This document shows positions 11,319-22,720 of a stretch of DNA of 64,000 nucleotides, piece after piece. A program made the translations under genes and the position numbers. The DNA is taken from the NCBI GenBank assembly GCA_022225965.2, contig JAKJXP020000028.1:310001-374000 (forward strand), in the 5' to 3' direction. Within the stretch, counting starts at the first letter, position 1, and every line of letters starts with the position of its first letter. A model generated the notes under the pieces. It was given only the letters and a program-made list of their open reading frames with translations, made no database searches and was not told where the DNA came from. This DNA comes from Diatrype stigma. Taxonomy: Eukaryota; Ascomycota; Sordariomycetes; Xylariales; Diatrypaceae.

Positions 11319-12209
11319 TCAGGCCTTGACCTGCTTAACCATCCAAGTCAGCAGGTCGACCTTCGTGACGACAGCTACCGGCTTGCTGAGGGTCTTGTTC
11401 TTGCCGCTCCCGTTCCCGCCCTCGGCCTCGCTGCTGGGCTCCGTCACGACCGCAGCGCTATTCCACTCGAAGAAGTTGCTCAGCTCCGAGAGCGGGGTGT
11501 CGAGGGTGATCTCGACGAACTTGCCGCGCCGGCTCCGGCTGAAGTCGCCGCTGCCCTTGCCCTTGCCCTGGCGCGGGTCCGTCACGACCTCGTCCAGGCG
11601 CCCGAAGTCGAACATGACGTCGCGGACGGGCGTCTGGCCCGTGGCGCGCCCGCGCGACACGAAGCTGAGCAGGTTGCCGAGCGTCACGAGGCCCACCAGC
11701 CGCCCGCCCGGCGACGCCAGCACCGGCAGCTGGTCGAACCCCTTGTCGCGGAGCGTCTCGATCGCCTCGGCGCACTTGGTGTCGGCCGTCACCGTCATGA
11801 CGGGCTTCAGGCGCAGGGAGCGGATCGTCGCGCCGGCGTACGGGTCGTCTTTTGCCACGCTGTCTTGCTTCTTCTCCTTCTCCTCTTCGGCACCGGCGGC
11901 GGCGGCAGCGACGGCCTGCTTGACGGTCGCGTCAGCCGTCGGCAGGAGGTCGTTGGCGGCTAGCCAGTCGTCGTCGGCGAACTTGGTCAGGTAGCTGCGG
12001 ATGCTGTCGGGCAGGATGACGACGACGACGTCGCCGCGGCCGAGGCCGAGGTCCCGCGCGGCCTGCAGCGCGGCGCTCAGGGCGCTGCCCGAGCTGCCGC
12101 CCACGAGCAGGCCCTCCTCGGCGATGAGGCGGCGCGCCAGCTGGAAGGACTCGCGGTCGTCGGTCTTGTACCACTTGTCGACGAGGTCGCGGGTCAGCAC
12201 GTCGGGCAC

Positions 12210-12240
<31 letters not shown>

Positions 12241-12983
12241 GGCTCGTCGCGGTGGGGCTCGTTCAGGGCCTCGGGCAGGGCGAGGATGCTGCCCTGCGGG
12301 TCGGCGGCCACGACCTTGACGCCGGCCGAGTGCTTGCGCAGGCCCCGCGCGAGGCCCGTGATGGTGCCGCCCGTGCCGGCGCCCGCCACGACGCAGGTGA
12401 CCCGCCCGCCGGTCTGGCGCCAGATCTCCTCGGCCGTGCCGTGCTCGTGAGCGAGCGGGTTGTCCGGGTTGGAGTACTGGTCGAGGATGTGGGCGTTGGG
12501 GATCTCCTTGACGAGGCGGCGGGCGACGCCGATGTGGCTCTCGGGCGCGTCCGACGCGGCCTGGGTCGGCGTGCGGATGATGGTGGCGCCGAGCGCCTTG
12601 AGCACCGACACCTTCTCGGCCGACATCTTCTCCGGCAGCGTGATGATGGTCCGGTAGCCCTTGATGGCCCCAACCAGCGCCAGGCCGATGCCCGTGTTGC
12701 CGCTCGTCGGCTCGATCAGCGTGTCGCCGGGCTTGATGCGCCCGCTCCGCTCGGCCTCCTCGATCATCCTCAACGCGATGCGGTCCTTGACGGAACCGCC
12801 CGCATTGAACAGCTCTACCTTGGCGTACACATCGCACTCGAGGCCGTACGACTGCGGGATCTTGTTCAGGCGCACGAGCGGCGTGTTTCCGATCAGCTCG
12901 GTGGCGGAGAGGGCCGTTGCTGGGATTGGCGGATTGTGCGGTATGGAAGAGACACCATTGGTGGTGCCAGTCGTGGCAGCCAT
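11319..12983 (-). CDS. cystathionine beta-synthase
   Basis: PLP enzyme that condenses serine (or an activated serine) with homocysteine to cystathionine, the first step of transsulfuration towards cysteine. Single exon, 554 residues. The catalytic core has the PLP lysine in GGSVKDR (Lys66), the substrate loop SGNTG (94-98), the phosphate-binding GAGTGGT and the SSGSA loop before the core ends near 345. The last part, from about residue 385, holds two CBS (Bateman) repeats (MTVTADTKCAEAIETLRDKGF..., then FVEITLDTPLSELSNFFE...). No N-terminal haem-binding Cys-Pro segment is visible, as expected for fungal enzymes. A Lys/Glu/Ala-rich linker lies between core and Bateman module. Third codon positions are strongly G/C. 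The two CBS repeats and the linker distinguish it from the cysteine synthase at 36.4 kb. Confidence 0.95.
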
Positions 12984-14070
12984 CGCGAGGTGATGTGCGG
13001 GTGAGTAAGATGGAGAGGATGGGGTGGTGATGTAGTTAGGTGCAAGATGAAAGAGATGTAAAACTGCGTGTGTGCAAGACGGGAAAACAGTGGTTACCGC
13101 TTTACCGCTCTGTTCTGTTTGTCTATGCAGTATGAACTAGTAGTAGTCCAATGACGTATGAAGAGCAATTCCCAGGGTGGAAATTGAAAATGAAGGGTTT
13201 TTGACTCGGCGATGAAAAAGAAAAAGAAGGAAATACTTTCTCGAGGCTGAGGCAAACAGGAACAGTCTCGCAATAAACGGAAGGTATGAGACAAGCTTTT
13301 GCGGAAGTATGTTTTGTCATATGTCAGAGAATGTCTGGAAGTCCAGACTGCCAGAGTTCTAGAACCCTTCCATAGGCGGCAGGTCCGAGCTCTAGCGCCC
13401 CCCGCCAATGCCGACGGTATGCGCCTGAATCGCCAGATACAGACAGCATCACCCACTAACTAACGTTTACTACGTACATGTGCCACTACAGTAGCACCAT
13501 TAATCCTTGAAACGTATGTTGGACTTTCTGGCTTGTACCACAAGCAGTTAAGCAGTACGAAAATTTCAACGAATATATGTCCTTGGCAGAGTTCTACAGT
13601 ATAGAATGCTTTTATCCAGACCAGACATCTGGAAGCATGCACTTTGTGTGCTCAGAAACCCACACATTAGAATTTAGGCACGGGCCGGACACGTAGAACA
13701 GACTGCACCCCCTGAACAATCAGATTGGCGGATAGATATAGTATGGATAAACATATGCCCATACGCTTATAATATCCTGTTTGATAGCTAACCATGGCAT
13801 ATCAGCCATCACTGCCGCCGCCGTCTTTGTCTGTGGGGAGCTTAGGGAGCGCCGCTGTGTTTCTTTGAGGCTTCCCCATTCGGAGGCAAGCTCTTGCCCC
13901 GTCCTTTCTTCTGGGCTCTCTCATATTTATGAAAACGTCCAGGCGCGTTCGCTTGTGTGTACACTACTCAAAAATGAGGAAATGTACCCTATCTGCGGGA
14001 TCCGTACTCCCACAACCCGAAGCAAAAGAATACTTTCGTGTAAACCAAAGACACGAGCAGACGACCGCCC
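12984..14070. promoter_or_regulatory. divergent spacer between CBS and the membrane-protein gene
   Basis: About 1.09 kb between two divergent start codons. No gene seen. An ATGACGTAT element near 13,150 partly resembles the fungal CYS3/bZIP site, but this is too weak to assert. Confidence 0.35.
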
Positions 14071-15381
14071 ATGGCTGCAAACCAGGCTCCGCAGGATCCC
14101 CTGAACCTAGATGACGACGATGAAGACTGGACCTGGATAAGGGATCTGGAGATCATCGTGGTGCACAATGGCATTATACCAGATGACAGGGCGGACGATT
14201 TCGAGATACCGGCACACACGTGGACGCTCGATCCCAAACCGCTGCCGTTCTTCGTAAACTTCTTCCTGAACATAGAGTCGACGTGGTACCTCGCCGCATG
14301 TCTGGCCATTCTCCTGGCAGTGCACCTGGAGCTCGACACGTCCTACCTGCAGCAGGCGGGCTATTGGTCCTATACGGCCAGGATGCTCTCCGGCGTGGCC
14401 GTGCCCGTGGCCTTCGCCGTGCTGAGCATGGTCATGTACGATGTCTTCGGCGTCGGCCTCGCGTTCCTCAGAAAACAAACCTGGGTTATCATTCGCCGGC
14501 ACATCGCCGCCCGATACCAGGGTCGTCACCAGCCTTGGTACTTCTTCCCCTTCGAAATACTCGAATTTGCGGCGTCTAGTGCCGAGGTGTTGGCCGACTT
14601 CAGTGCAATCGTTCTCATAGTACTTTTGAAGGCCGGAGGGTTGGCCATCTTCGAGATACTGACAGGTTACTCAAAGGACACCAACACGGCACTAGCTGAC
14701 GAATATCTTGCTGCATCCTGGTACACGTCAGTCGTCAAATTAGCCCCCGAGGTCTACGGGGGGTCTATCTTCAACGTAATTGTCTGTGAGGTGGTGCCTC
14801 AATTCCTCCTCCAGATTTGTATTGCTTCATCTCTGTACTGGATCAGCATCTTGCTGCTGGTCAAGTCACAGGAGTCGCTCATTTTCGGCGGAAGGAGGCC
14901 AGAACCTTTCTACTCCCTCCTCTCTGCCCTCGCCTCTGCAACCGCTTTACACCTTATGTCCGGCACGGCATACCAAAGTTTCCATCTAGCCTTCGGGTTA
15001 CTTAGCATGACATCTCTTCAGCCCTGGCTCGAGTGGACCCTATCCTTCGAGTTTACAAGGCTCTTCGGCTTCCGTCGCGGTTTTAGATCGAACGTGTTTC
15101 CTGGCGTTGTCGTCAAAGCATTGTTGCTATACGTCGCTCATAACATCGTTGCGTTCGCCTGCCAGGCTATGACAACGGCCTTTTGGCCTCTCTGGCGTCC
15201 ATGTCTGGCCTATCTCACGGTTTTTGTTGAGACTCATATACAAGCAGCGTATCCGGAGTGGCAACAGATCATGAGCCGAAGCATACAACGAGTACACCGC
15301 CGTCACTATATACGGGCGGCCATGACATTACTATTTGGTGCTATAAGTTCATGGCCCATGCCAGCGAACCTTTTCGAATAG
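14071..15381 (+). CDS. unrecognised multi-pass membrane protein
   Basis: I do not recognise a family. The single exon of 436 residues starts at an ATG in good context (GCCCATGG). The first about 75 residues are acidic and soluble (a run of aspartates then DWTWIRDLEI). After that come roughly seven or eight hydrophobic segments, including FFVNFFLNIESTWYLAACLA, a segment ending AFAVLSMVMYDVFGVGLAF, VLADFSAIVLIVLLKAGG, FNVIVCEVVPQFLLQICIAS and a pair near the C-terminus. A basic stretch (RRHIAARYQGRHQPWYF) separates early membrane spans. No transporter, receptor or enzyme motif was found. It ends 310 bp before the convergent AA9 gene. Codon use is ordinary and the frame is undamaged, so it is probably a real gene of a lineage-restricted family. 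Confidence 0.7.
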   Translation: MAANQAPQDPLNLDDDDEDWTWIRDLEIIVVHNGIIPDDRADDFEIPAHTWTLDPKPLPFFVNFFLNIESTWYLAACLAILLAVHLELDTSYLQQAGYWSYTARMLSGVAVPVAFAVLSMVMYDVFGVGLAFLRKQTWVIIRRHIAARYQGRHQPWYFFPFEILEFAASSAEVLADFSAIVLIVLLKAGGLAIFEILTGYSKDTNTALADEYLAASWYTSVVKLAPEVYGGSIFNVIVCEVVPQFLLQICIASSLYWISILLLVKSQESLIFGGRRPEPFYSLLSALASATALHLMSGTAYQSFHLAFGLLSMTSLQPWLEWTLSFEFTRLFGFRRGFRSNVFPGVVVKALLLYVAHNIVAFACQAMTTAFWPLWRPCLAYLTVFVETHIQAAYPEWQQIMSRSIQRVHRRHYIRAAMTLLFGAISSWPMPANLFE

Positions 15382-15691
15382 CTGGCAACGGTTTCGGAGA
15401 GTCTTAGTTGCATTTCAGGTACCATATTAGTCGAGCGCGGCATTTCAAAGACGGTTTCTTACTATAATAGCACAAATTATGTACCTTAACAGAGCAATTA
15501 AAAGCCAGTATGGATGGGTCGAGGTGAATCGAGAAAGCTCGTTCTTGAACATTATTGACAACTAACTATATACAGCGGAATAGAATTTAAGGTACACGAA
15601 ATAGCCGAGGCCGCCGTGGGTAGGCGGTGACTAGACAAAAAAGTCCCATATCTTCAGGTGAAGACCTTGAAGCAGCCGTTTAGCCGATGGC
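15382..15691. other. convergent 3' spacer
   Basis: 310 bp between the stop codons of two convergent genes. It should hold both polyadenylation regions; no other feature was seen. Confidence 0.5.
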
Positions 15692-16741
15692 TTAGGCATT
15701 GACGCACTGAGAGTAGTACGGGTTCATCTCTGTGCAAGTGCCGGCCGCACACGAGGTCGCTCCGGTCCAGTTCTTGCCTCCGCACTGGCCGTATAGGCTC
15801 GCGGTCCCGACACCAGTGCCGGCACTGGCAGTCGGGGCGGCAGCAGCAGTTGTCGGTGACGCGGCAGTGGTAGAAGCCTTCGTCTTGGTGACGAGGGTGG
15901 TAGGGGCAGCAGTGGTGGGAGCAGCCGTGGTGGGAGCAGCAGTGGTAGGGGCAGCGGTGGTCGGGGCCGCGGATGTCGCCTTAGCACTGCTCTGAGCAGC
16001 AGAAGTAGGGGTGGCGGCATTCTCGCTACCACTGGCCGCGGACCAGACATCCGGACCGGGGATCGGGTAGGTCGTGAAGGAGCCGTAGAGGTTGAAGACG
16101 ACACCAGGCGTGTCGGCGGTGTAGCCAGTGACGATATCGAAGTTCTCATCAGGGACGGCCGAGCCGGAGCCGGTCACCTCCATCTGCACGCAACTGGGGT
16201 AGAACTGAGCGCCACGGCCCGTGGTGTAAAGGGCATCGGCCTCGTGGAGGCCAATGACCTCCTGGCGGACCAGGTACTTGCCGGCAGCCAGGGAAGCGGG
16301 AAGGGTGAAGTCCTTCTTGCCCTTGTTGGCGACCAGGTTCTGGACGGCCCACGTGGTGCCATCGTAGCCCTCCTCATCGATCTTGGACCAGATGGCCCCA
16401 GAGCCATCGCCCTCGGTATAGGGGGCGACGTAAGTGATGATGGGACCCAAGTGGGACAGATCGATGATGTCGTCGCCCCGGGAGTTGTGGTACCACTCGA
16501 AAGTCAGCTTGTCGCCGGCCGCAGCGGTGACAAAGTCGGAGACGGGCGTGCCACCGTTCACGTTGCAGGCCATGGCGGCACTGCCGAGCTCCTTGACCGG
16601 GTTGTTGTTGGGCGGCGACCGGATGTATACGTTTCTTCCATCACCCTGGTCCTCCCCGTTCACCCAGACGGAGAACATGGTAGTGTGGGCGGAAACGGTG
16701 CTGGCAAGCGCCGCAGCCGCGGAAAGAGCAGTGAAACGCAT
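15692..16741 (-). CDS. AA9 lytic polysaccharide monooxygenase with CBM1
   Basis: Secreted copper enzyme that oxidatively cleaves cellulose or related beta-1,4-glucans. Single exon, 349 residues. Residues 1-18 are a signal peptide ending at VSA, which leaves His19 as the N-terminal copper ligand. The second ligand is His97 in DLSHLGP and the axial tyrosine is Tyr181 in GAQFYPSC; the second-sphere His166 (GLH) and Gln179 are present, so the active site looks intact. After about residue 235 comes an alanine/threonine linker with five APTT-type units, then a C-terminal cellulose-binding CBM1 ([15 protein letters not shown]...YYSQC) with its four cysteines and aromatic residues. A TATATA box lies about 230 bp upstream. 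Regulation by cellulose and carbon catabolite repression is usual for the family but was not shown here. Confidence 0.95.
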   Translation of the reverse strand: MRFTALSAAAALASTVSAHTTMFSVWVNGEDQGDGRNVYIRSPPNNNPVKELGSAAMACNVNGGTPVSDFVTAAAGDKLTFEWYHNSRGDDIIDLSHLGPIITYVAPYTEGDGSGAIWSKIDEEGYDGTTWAVQNLVANKGKKDFTLPASLAAGKYLVRQEVIGLHEADALYTTGRGAQFYPSCVQMEVTGSGSAVPDENFDIVTGYTADTPGVVFNLYGSFTTYPIPGPDVWSAASGSENAATPTSAAQSSAKATSAAPTTAAPTTAAPTTAAPTTAAPTTLVTKTKASTTAASPTTAAAAPTASAGTGVGTASLYGQCGGKNWTGATSCAAGTCTEMNPYYSQCVNA

Positions 16742-19700
16742 CTTGAAAAAGGTAGAGCTTGATGTGCTTGAAGATAAAATGGGGTTTGTTATGCAGCTGT
16801 CGAGTTGGATGGTTGAAGACTGTGTTGGATAACGTTAGAAATGAATGACTTGGCACGGCCAACGAGAACGAAAGTGATGCTGTAAAGAAAGTATGTGAGA
16901 ACTGCTAATGATGCTACCTCCTGAGGAAGAAGGTCTGAAGGGATCATCGACCTGGTGATCTGGGTTCCCTTATATACCACAGTGAGAACCCACCCCGTCA
17001 TCGTTCGAGGCGCCCATGGGGATCCATAGAAACACCATCCAATTTCCACGCCACTACGCACCACTGCTAGTCGCCGCGGTGGATCAGTTGTTCGGCGTCC
17101 TAGATGAATTGACGACAGGGAACTTGCCCCTCTGAACCCCTGGAAGCCTGGGCCTCACGCGGAGATTTCTACAGCTAAGCCTGAAAGGAGCCCATCCCAT
17201 CCGGATCCTACCTGAACGGCTTCGCGGACTAGATGGATTCTGAGACTCTCGTCCGAATGAGCTTGCACTATACACTATCTAGTACATATGCTAGTCTAAG
17301 TCCTATCTTCAGTGACAGCAGCGTATAAGGGAGCATGCTGTGCCTTGTTCGCTGTTGGTCGTCGCCATCCATTCGGGAACATGCCGATGCTGATCATGCC
17401 GACGACCTTCCTTCCCGGCGCGACGGCTGACCCCAACCCTACGTTGATTCGCGTCGTAACCCCTATGCTTGACTTATGCGGGTATACCACCGCTCCCAGC
17501 ACATCGATAAGCCGTTACCAGGGTGGTGGTTCGGGGTGGTTAGGTTCGGTTCGCGGGCTCACAGTCGGCTATCTATACTTAGTAGTTATAGAATGTTTCG
17601 CATCCCGGCGATTCGGCTCAACCCGAAACTGCCAAGCCTATTCTGTGGCGCTCATGAGCGACCCCAGGGTGGCACAGACAGAAGGCCTAACCGAAGATCG
17701 TTAGATGATGCACAATGATTGACTGACCTTACCAGTTCTAGTTGGTGTAGATCATATTGCGTGGGATTTAAGGGCGGTTGGCCCCTGAATTGTGGAAGAG
17801 CCTCATGGTATTGTACGCTAGAAGCCTAGAAACATTTGGTGGGTAGCCCGTTCTCGATCACGAGTTACCACGCCTAACTCAGCTCACCAACCGCTTAGTG
17901 GGATGGACTTGTGAATGTTCTTGTTTCAGGTGGAACAGCCGCCCTTGTCGGATTTGCAAAACATCTCGAGAGTTCCCACCAGTCATCTGCTCTCAATGAT
18001 GTTAAGCAATACCAATGTGCGGTCTTCTTCGTATGGGTTGACTGCTGTCATCTTTGAGTCTAGTCTATTACTTAATCAACAGGAACCCGGACGGTGAACA
18101 ATATTACAACGACCTTAAGCATGAGCGCAATACAATAGCCAATTATTATCCTTGTAGTTAATTTGCATGCCAGGCACCTTGCGTCCCATCTGGCATTACC
18201 AACCCAACACACACCACGTAGGAACCCCCATGGTTATGGAATGAGCTACACCGTCATACTTGATGCTCAGGTCCCGCAACTCCTTCATATTTTCGTCCCC
18301 ATAGCTCCTCAGAATCTCTCATGAAAAGCTGGTGAAATTCACCAACAGGTATCTCTGCCAGCAGCAAGCCTCTTTCTTCGGCTGAAGCTTACACTACGTA
18401 GCACTGACTAAAGGATGTCAATAGCAAGATGGAATGTCTAACTAGTATGCTTACCGGTTAGGGTTGGAATTCAACTTGGCTCTGCTCTAAGATGATCTGT
18501 CAACTCCTGCTAACAAATGTAAACGCCGAATAGTCTTGGGGTAGATCAGTCCATTTTGCTTGAAGTTTGGGCTTAGCATGCTGTCAAACAGCACAGCTTT
18601 CAACTTAATGATATCGACGCATCTTCAAGGCGAACCATGGTTATCTATAAATCAACCAACTCATTTACAACATTAACCTCCATATAGTTGGCTCCCTCCT
18701 GTCATCTACTTGCCACCAGTCAAACTTGACACGAGACTATCCCCGAAATCGTTATCCTACGCAAGAGTATGCAGTACCCAATATCACGAGTTTTAGCATT
18801 CAAGTGAAAGGAGAAGTATGTCGTATGTTCTGGGGAATTAGTCAATATACGCCATTGTTAGAAGTGACTAGTTGTTTAGTCGGATCCCACGCGTCTACAC
18901 ACCCAGTACCTGGTCACAACACCACGCAACGATTAAACCTCCACCACTACCACCCATAACACCAACTCCATCTCCATAGGCACTGTCCTGTTCCTTGAAT
19001 TACTTTCAAGACGCTCTCTCAACACCTGCGCAATCATGACTCTAGTATTACGTCTTTCACCTATGTTTATACATTTGCCACTGGTACAACACCACGCAAC
19101 AACATAAAGTACGAACATCTACCTCTAACCCCACTTTCTTGGCTGCAATGTGCGTCTCTCGGACAGATGAAGCCACGCGCCATATTGACGAACAGAACAT
19201 CAAGGCCTGGGCAGGGCGATTAAGCATGAAGCAACTAAGTTATCACCTCTGGCGGGTGGTTATCATAGGCTTGCTGTTGCGCAAGCTCGACCAGCTCCCC
19301 GGGACGACGCACCAGATGGTGCGCCACTACACGGCCACCTCCGACGATTTTAAGGAGCGCAGCCTGGAACTCGTGGCAGCGGCCACAGGCGAGGGCAAGT
19401 TCAGGGACTGATTCGACTGCACCCTGTTATATATTCGTCCCCTTGCGGGGGCGTCGGTCCTGACATGCTAGCTGGCCCAGGTCTAGCGTACGCGCAATGT
19501 GCCCGAAATGATCGTGGACAGCCATATCTGGCATGAGTTGTGCGAGGACGCATGCCAAATCCTCTACGGCGCGAGGTTCGACCGCATCTTCTCCTTCCCA
19601 GTCTTCGCTAGAAGATTGGCTGGACGCATGTACGAATTGCATCGATACGTGTCAACGAATCTCGAGGAATGTTTTCATTCTTTACTTACTGGTCGTGGGC

Positions 19701-20495
19701 AACGCCCGACAGCAGGACTGGGGTAAGGATGCAGCCGGTTTTAAGATACTCTGGCTTTTCCAAACAACGGTGCTTACAACGAGAAGGTAAACAGTCATAC
19801 GTACAAACTCGGCGGAAACTCCATATTGAGAGGCTCAAGAGAGATCATATATATATCACTAGCACAAGATCACATAGCATCACAGCTTACAATTTCCTAC
19901 CTACGTACATCACCCCCCACAGTCATTATCTCGGGACGTGTCGCCCGAACACGCGTGCTCGCGACCTAACACCTCCCCGGTCACCGCGTCTCCCGGTGTT
20001 CGGAATTATGGCATTAGGGCTTTGGGTCAAGGTTCGGGATGCGAGCCTCCCCACGGGGCATATCATCGTACACAGGCTGTCGGGATACGCCATATCAACC
20101 ATGACATATGACAGAATTATAGGAGCTAGACACCGCCGTCAGAGGGGCGGCATTCAAAACCATCAAATTCACGCAAGGACAGAGACTACCAGTGCACAAA
20201 TACAACACAGCTTCAACCCACCCATTCACCTTCCACTATCTTTTCTTAACAACAGCATCTCAATAAGACCGACGCATGAAACAGCTCTGGCAACGTATGC
20301 AGCCATGGCGAAAGGTAATGATCTTACTCCAATTCATACCATACTTCTATATGCTCCAGAAACTCTTCCCCACCTTTTGCCCTACAAGTATCAGGCCACT
20401 CCTCTCTGCAAGACTTTCTTCTCGTTTCCAAATCAATATATGCATTTTGCTAATCTCTAAATATTCATCTTACCACAGAAGAGGACCGGTCTTAG
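16742..20495. other. 3.7-kb stretch without a confident gene
   Basis: Apart from the AA9 promoter at its left end, no frame has clear coding character. Weak candidates are 19148-19411 (+), a frame with a short helix-rich stretch ending GEGKFRD, and 19499-19726 (+); both are G/C-richer than their surroundings and could be exons or remnants of one gene, but neither was recognised. The 15-mer ACAACACCACGCAAC occurs twice, at 18916-18930 and 19086-19100. Confidence 0.4.
16970..16977 (-). promoter_or_regulatory. TATA box of the AA9 gene
   Basis: On the minus strand GGTATATAAGGG lies about 230 bp before the AA9 start codon, a plausible core promoter for a strongly inducible secreted enzyme. Confidence 0.5.
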
Positions 20496-21144
20496 GAGGA
20501 CCGCGCCCGCGCCAGAGGGCGCACGCCGTTGCCATCGCGGCCGCGGTGGCGTGAGCAGCTTGGATTGACCGGAGACAACACAGTCTCTAAGGCGAACACC
20601 GATGTTCCTACCGCCCCAGGTACCAGTACTGGACAGGTCCGTCATCATCCTCTTACCTATGTATTAAGGAACAGACAATCTAATACTCGGGTAGACCGGC
20701 TACCGCGCAAGCGGAACCCCCCTCCCAGTTGCCGGTAGTAGCGGCGCCGAGGCTGCGTCACGCACAGTATCAAGTGTCGGAACGCAGACACAGCTGCCTT
20801 CCCAAAACCAACAGCCCGCTCAAACTGCCGAGAGCAACTTCGTCTGCAACGTTTGCGGCAAAGAATTGAAAACTCGCTCCAGCCTCTCTAGTCATGTACG
20901 CAGCGTTCATAACGGCACGAAGTGCTACTGGGGGGGCTGTGGACGGACGTTCCTAAGCGAACGGGCTCTGAACGTCCACATGCGGGATGACCACCAGCGT
21001 GTGGCAGCCGCAGCTTCACTCGCCGAGGATCCTCATTGCGTTTGCCATTACCCGGGCTGTGGTGCGCGCCTTTGTGGTAGCGACGAGGTTATGCGCCACA
21101 TACGCCGACATACTAGCAAAGCCATGGAGGAGGCTTCTTCTTAG
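20496..21144 (+). CDS. C2H2 zinc-finger protein, 3' part (5' end unresolved)
   Basis: Two exons are supported: 20496..20636 and 20695..21144, joined in phase across a 58-bp intron; together 196 residues before the stop. The first exon and the start of the second encode a Ser/Thr/Gln-rich linker. Three C2H2-type fingers follow: FVCNVCGKELK...SSHVRSVH, KCYWGGCGRTF...NVHMRDDH and HCVCHYPGCGARL...MRHIRRH. Such proteins usually bind DNA in the nucleus. The frame cannot be extended left of an acceptor-like CTTAG at 20495 without a stop, so at least one upstream exon is missing from this model. An ATG followed by a donor-like GGTAATG at about 20305 is a candidate but does not join in phase. The gene may be real, or its 5' part may have decayed. 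Confidence 0.55.
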
Positions 21145-22268
21145 GCTTCATTGAATGAAAGATAGACTTTTCTATCAGACTTATGATTGTGGTGAATCTC
21201 TGACTGTGATCATATCTGACCGCCATTGGATATTATACCAATAACTAGCCCGTCTTCTTCTGGTCTCCCTTCCCCATGTGGATTGCCTGTTGCCTACGTA
21301 ATACGCTGTAACGTCGGCAGGTAATCAAGCTCATAAGGCTGAGACCTGCGTACGTTGTTTGGTAAAACCCTGTATGAGCTCACAAATGTCCAGACGTTAA
21401 GGTAATTTTGAGGTTACTTGAGTGCATGCAATATTCGAGGCTCCAAACTTCCAGGCACATGAAGCCTGATGAAGGTAGACATGCCTAAGTCCTGGCAATG
21501 TCAAATTGTCAATAATAGCTTACCTAAACAAGAGATGTCCTAAATACAGCGATAGTAAGGGATGCAAAAGTGCAGTCGACATGTCTTGGCAACATCATCA
21601 TTGCCTGCTGACAGGTAGCCAATCAGAGCGCTCAAAAGCGGTCGTCCATTTCCGTTTTGGGGGAACGTTTCGGGTGGTGACGTCACCATTGACACACGTC
21701 TTTCTTCGATCACCGAACGCTCATCGATGCAGCTCATCCCGCGCATCCCACCGAGAACCAAGGAAAAGTGCCCATGCTTTTCGTGAAATAAGGTTTCTGA
21801 CTCCCTTTGTTTCGGCGCATTCGCCGGTGGCCCTTTGCTGCTTGTGCTGCTTGTACTGCTGTTTCCGTCCTCCGGAGCTTTTACTACGTAACAATGAAAC
21901 CAGGTCCGCAGGTGTTGCCTGGGCACACATGCCTACACACAGCAACAGGGTCTCTGACGTAGGGCATTTTAACATTCAGGTAGAACAGGCATGTGCCACA
22001 TTGCAGGTGTGTTGTGTGTACGTAGTAGGACTAAGGAAAAGTGAAACTGCTGCTGGACTACAAAAGCAACTTCGAGGTTCCCATCATCCACCCACTCTAT
22101 TTTGTATCTGTTGTTCCGGATTACATCACGTACCTATATACCCATCCAGTCTGTAGTTTGCCCATCACACCAAGCAACCTACATCAAACATCGCGAGATA
22201 AAAGCGTCTCATCGGATAACCTCCATTAAGAACGAGAACAAGAACAAGAACCAGACGTCACCATCACA
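21145..22268. other. intergenic
   Basis: No confident gene. The last about 60 bp are an A/C-rich leader immediately before the start codon of the small repeat protein. Confidence 0.45.
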
Positions 22269-22720
22269 ATGGGCATCGCAGCAGGCGTGACGCACTTCGT
22301 CGAGGCCATCCTCGAGGTGGTCCAGGGCTTCCTGGGCGCCATCGTGCACTTCTTCCAGCTGATCGTGAGCTCCATCGTCGGCGCCTTCCAGGGCGTCGTG
22401 CACTTCGTCGAAGGCACGCTCGGTTTCGCATTCCGTAAGTTATCCTCTTCTCCTTTACATCATCCCCGCATTGAAACCCAACCAACCGGCGCTCGTCTTC
22501 GCATCCGCGCGCGGTGATATGTTTGTGTTCCGGCACCTTCGATAGAATATATGTGCATGCGATCATGAGCAAGCCGCTAACCCAGTGCGTGCGATCCGCA
22601 GAGAACTTCTTCATCCTCGGCACCATCGCCGCCATGTGGTTTGGCTACATGTACTACACGCAGCGACAGGGCACGGCACCCATCAGCAGCACCGTGAAGC
22701 AGCAGAAGGCGAAGTACTAG
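22269..22720 (+). CDS. 94-residue hydrophobic protein with three 18-residue repeats
   Basis: Exons 22269..22434 and 22602..22720 join in phase (GTAAGT donor, CCGCAG acceptor, 167-bp intron). I recognise no family. Residues 7-55 consist of three units in exact 18-residue register, each starting with a hydrophobic pair and then His-Phe: THFVEAILEVVQGF, VHFFQLIVSSIVGAF and VHFVEGTLGFAFQNF, with His at 9, 27 and 45. Eighteen residues equal five alpha-helical turns, so the His-Phe pairs would lie on one face of a continuous helix. A separate membrane span follows (FFILGTIAAMWFGYMYY) and then a short basic tail. Codon choice is typical of a highly expressed gene (G/C third positions). Possible roles include a small organelle membrane or membrane-shaping protein; this is inference. 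Confidence 0.75.
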
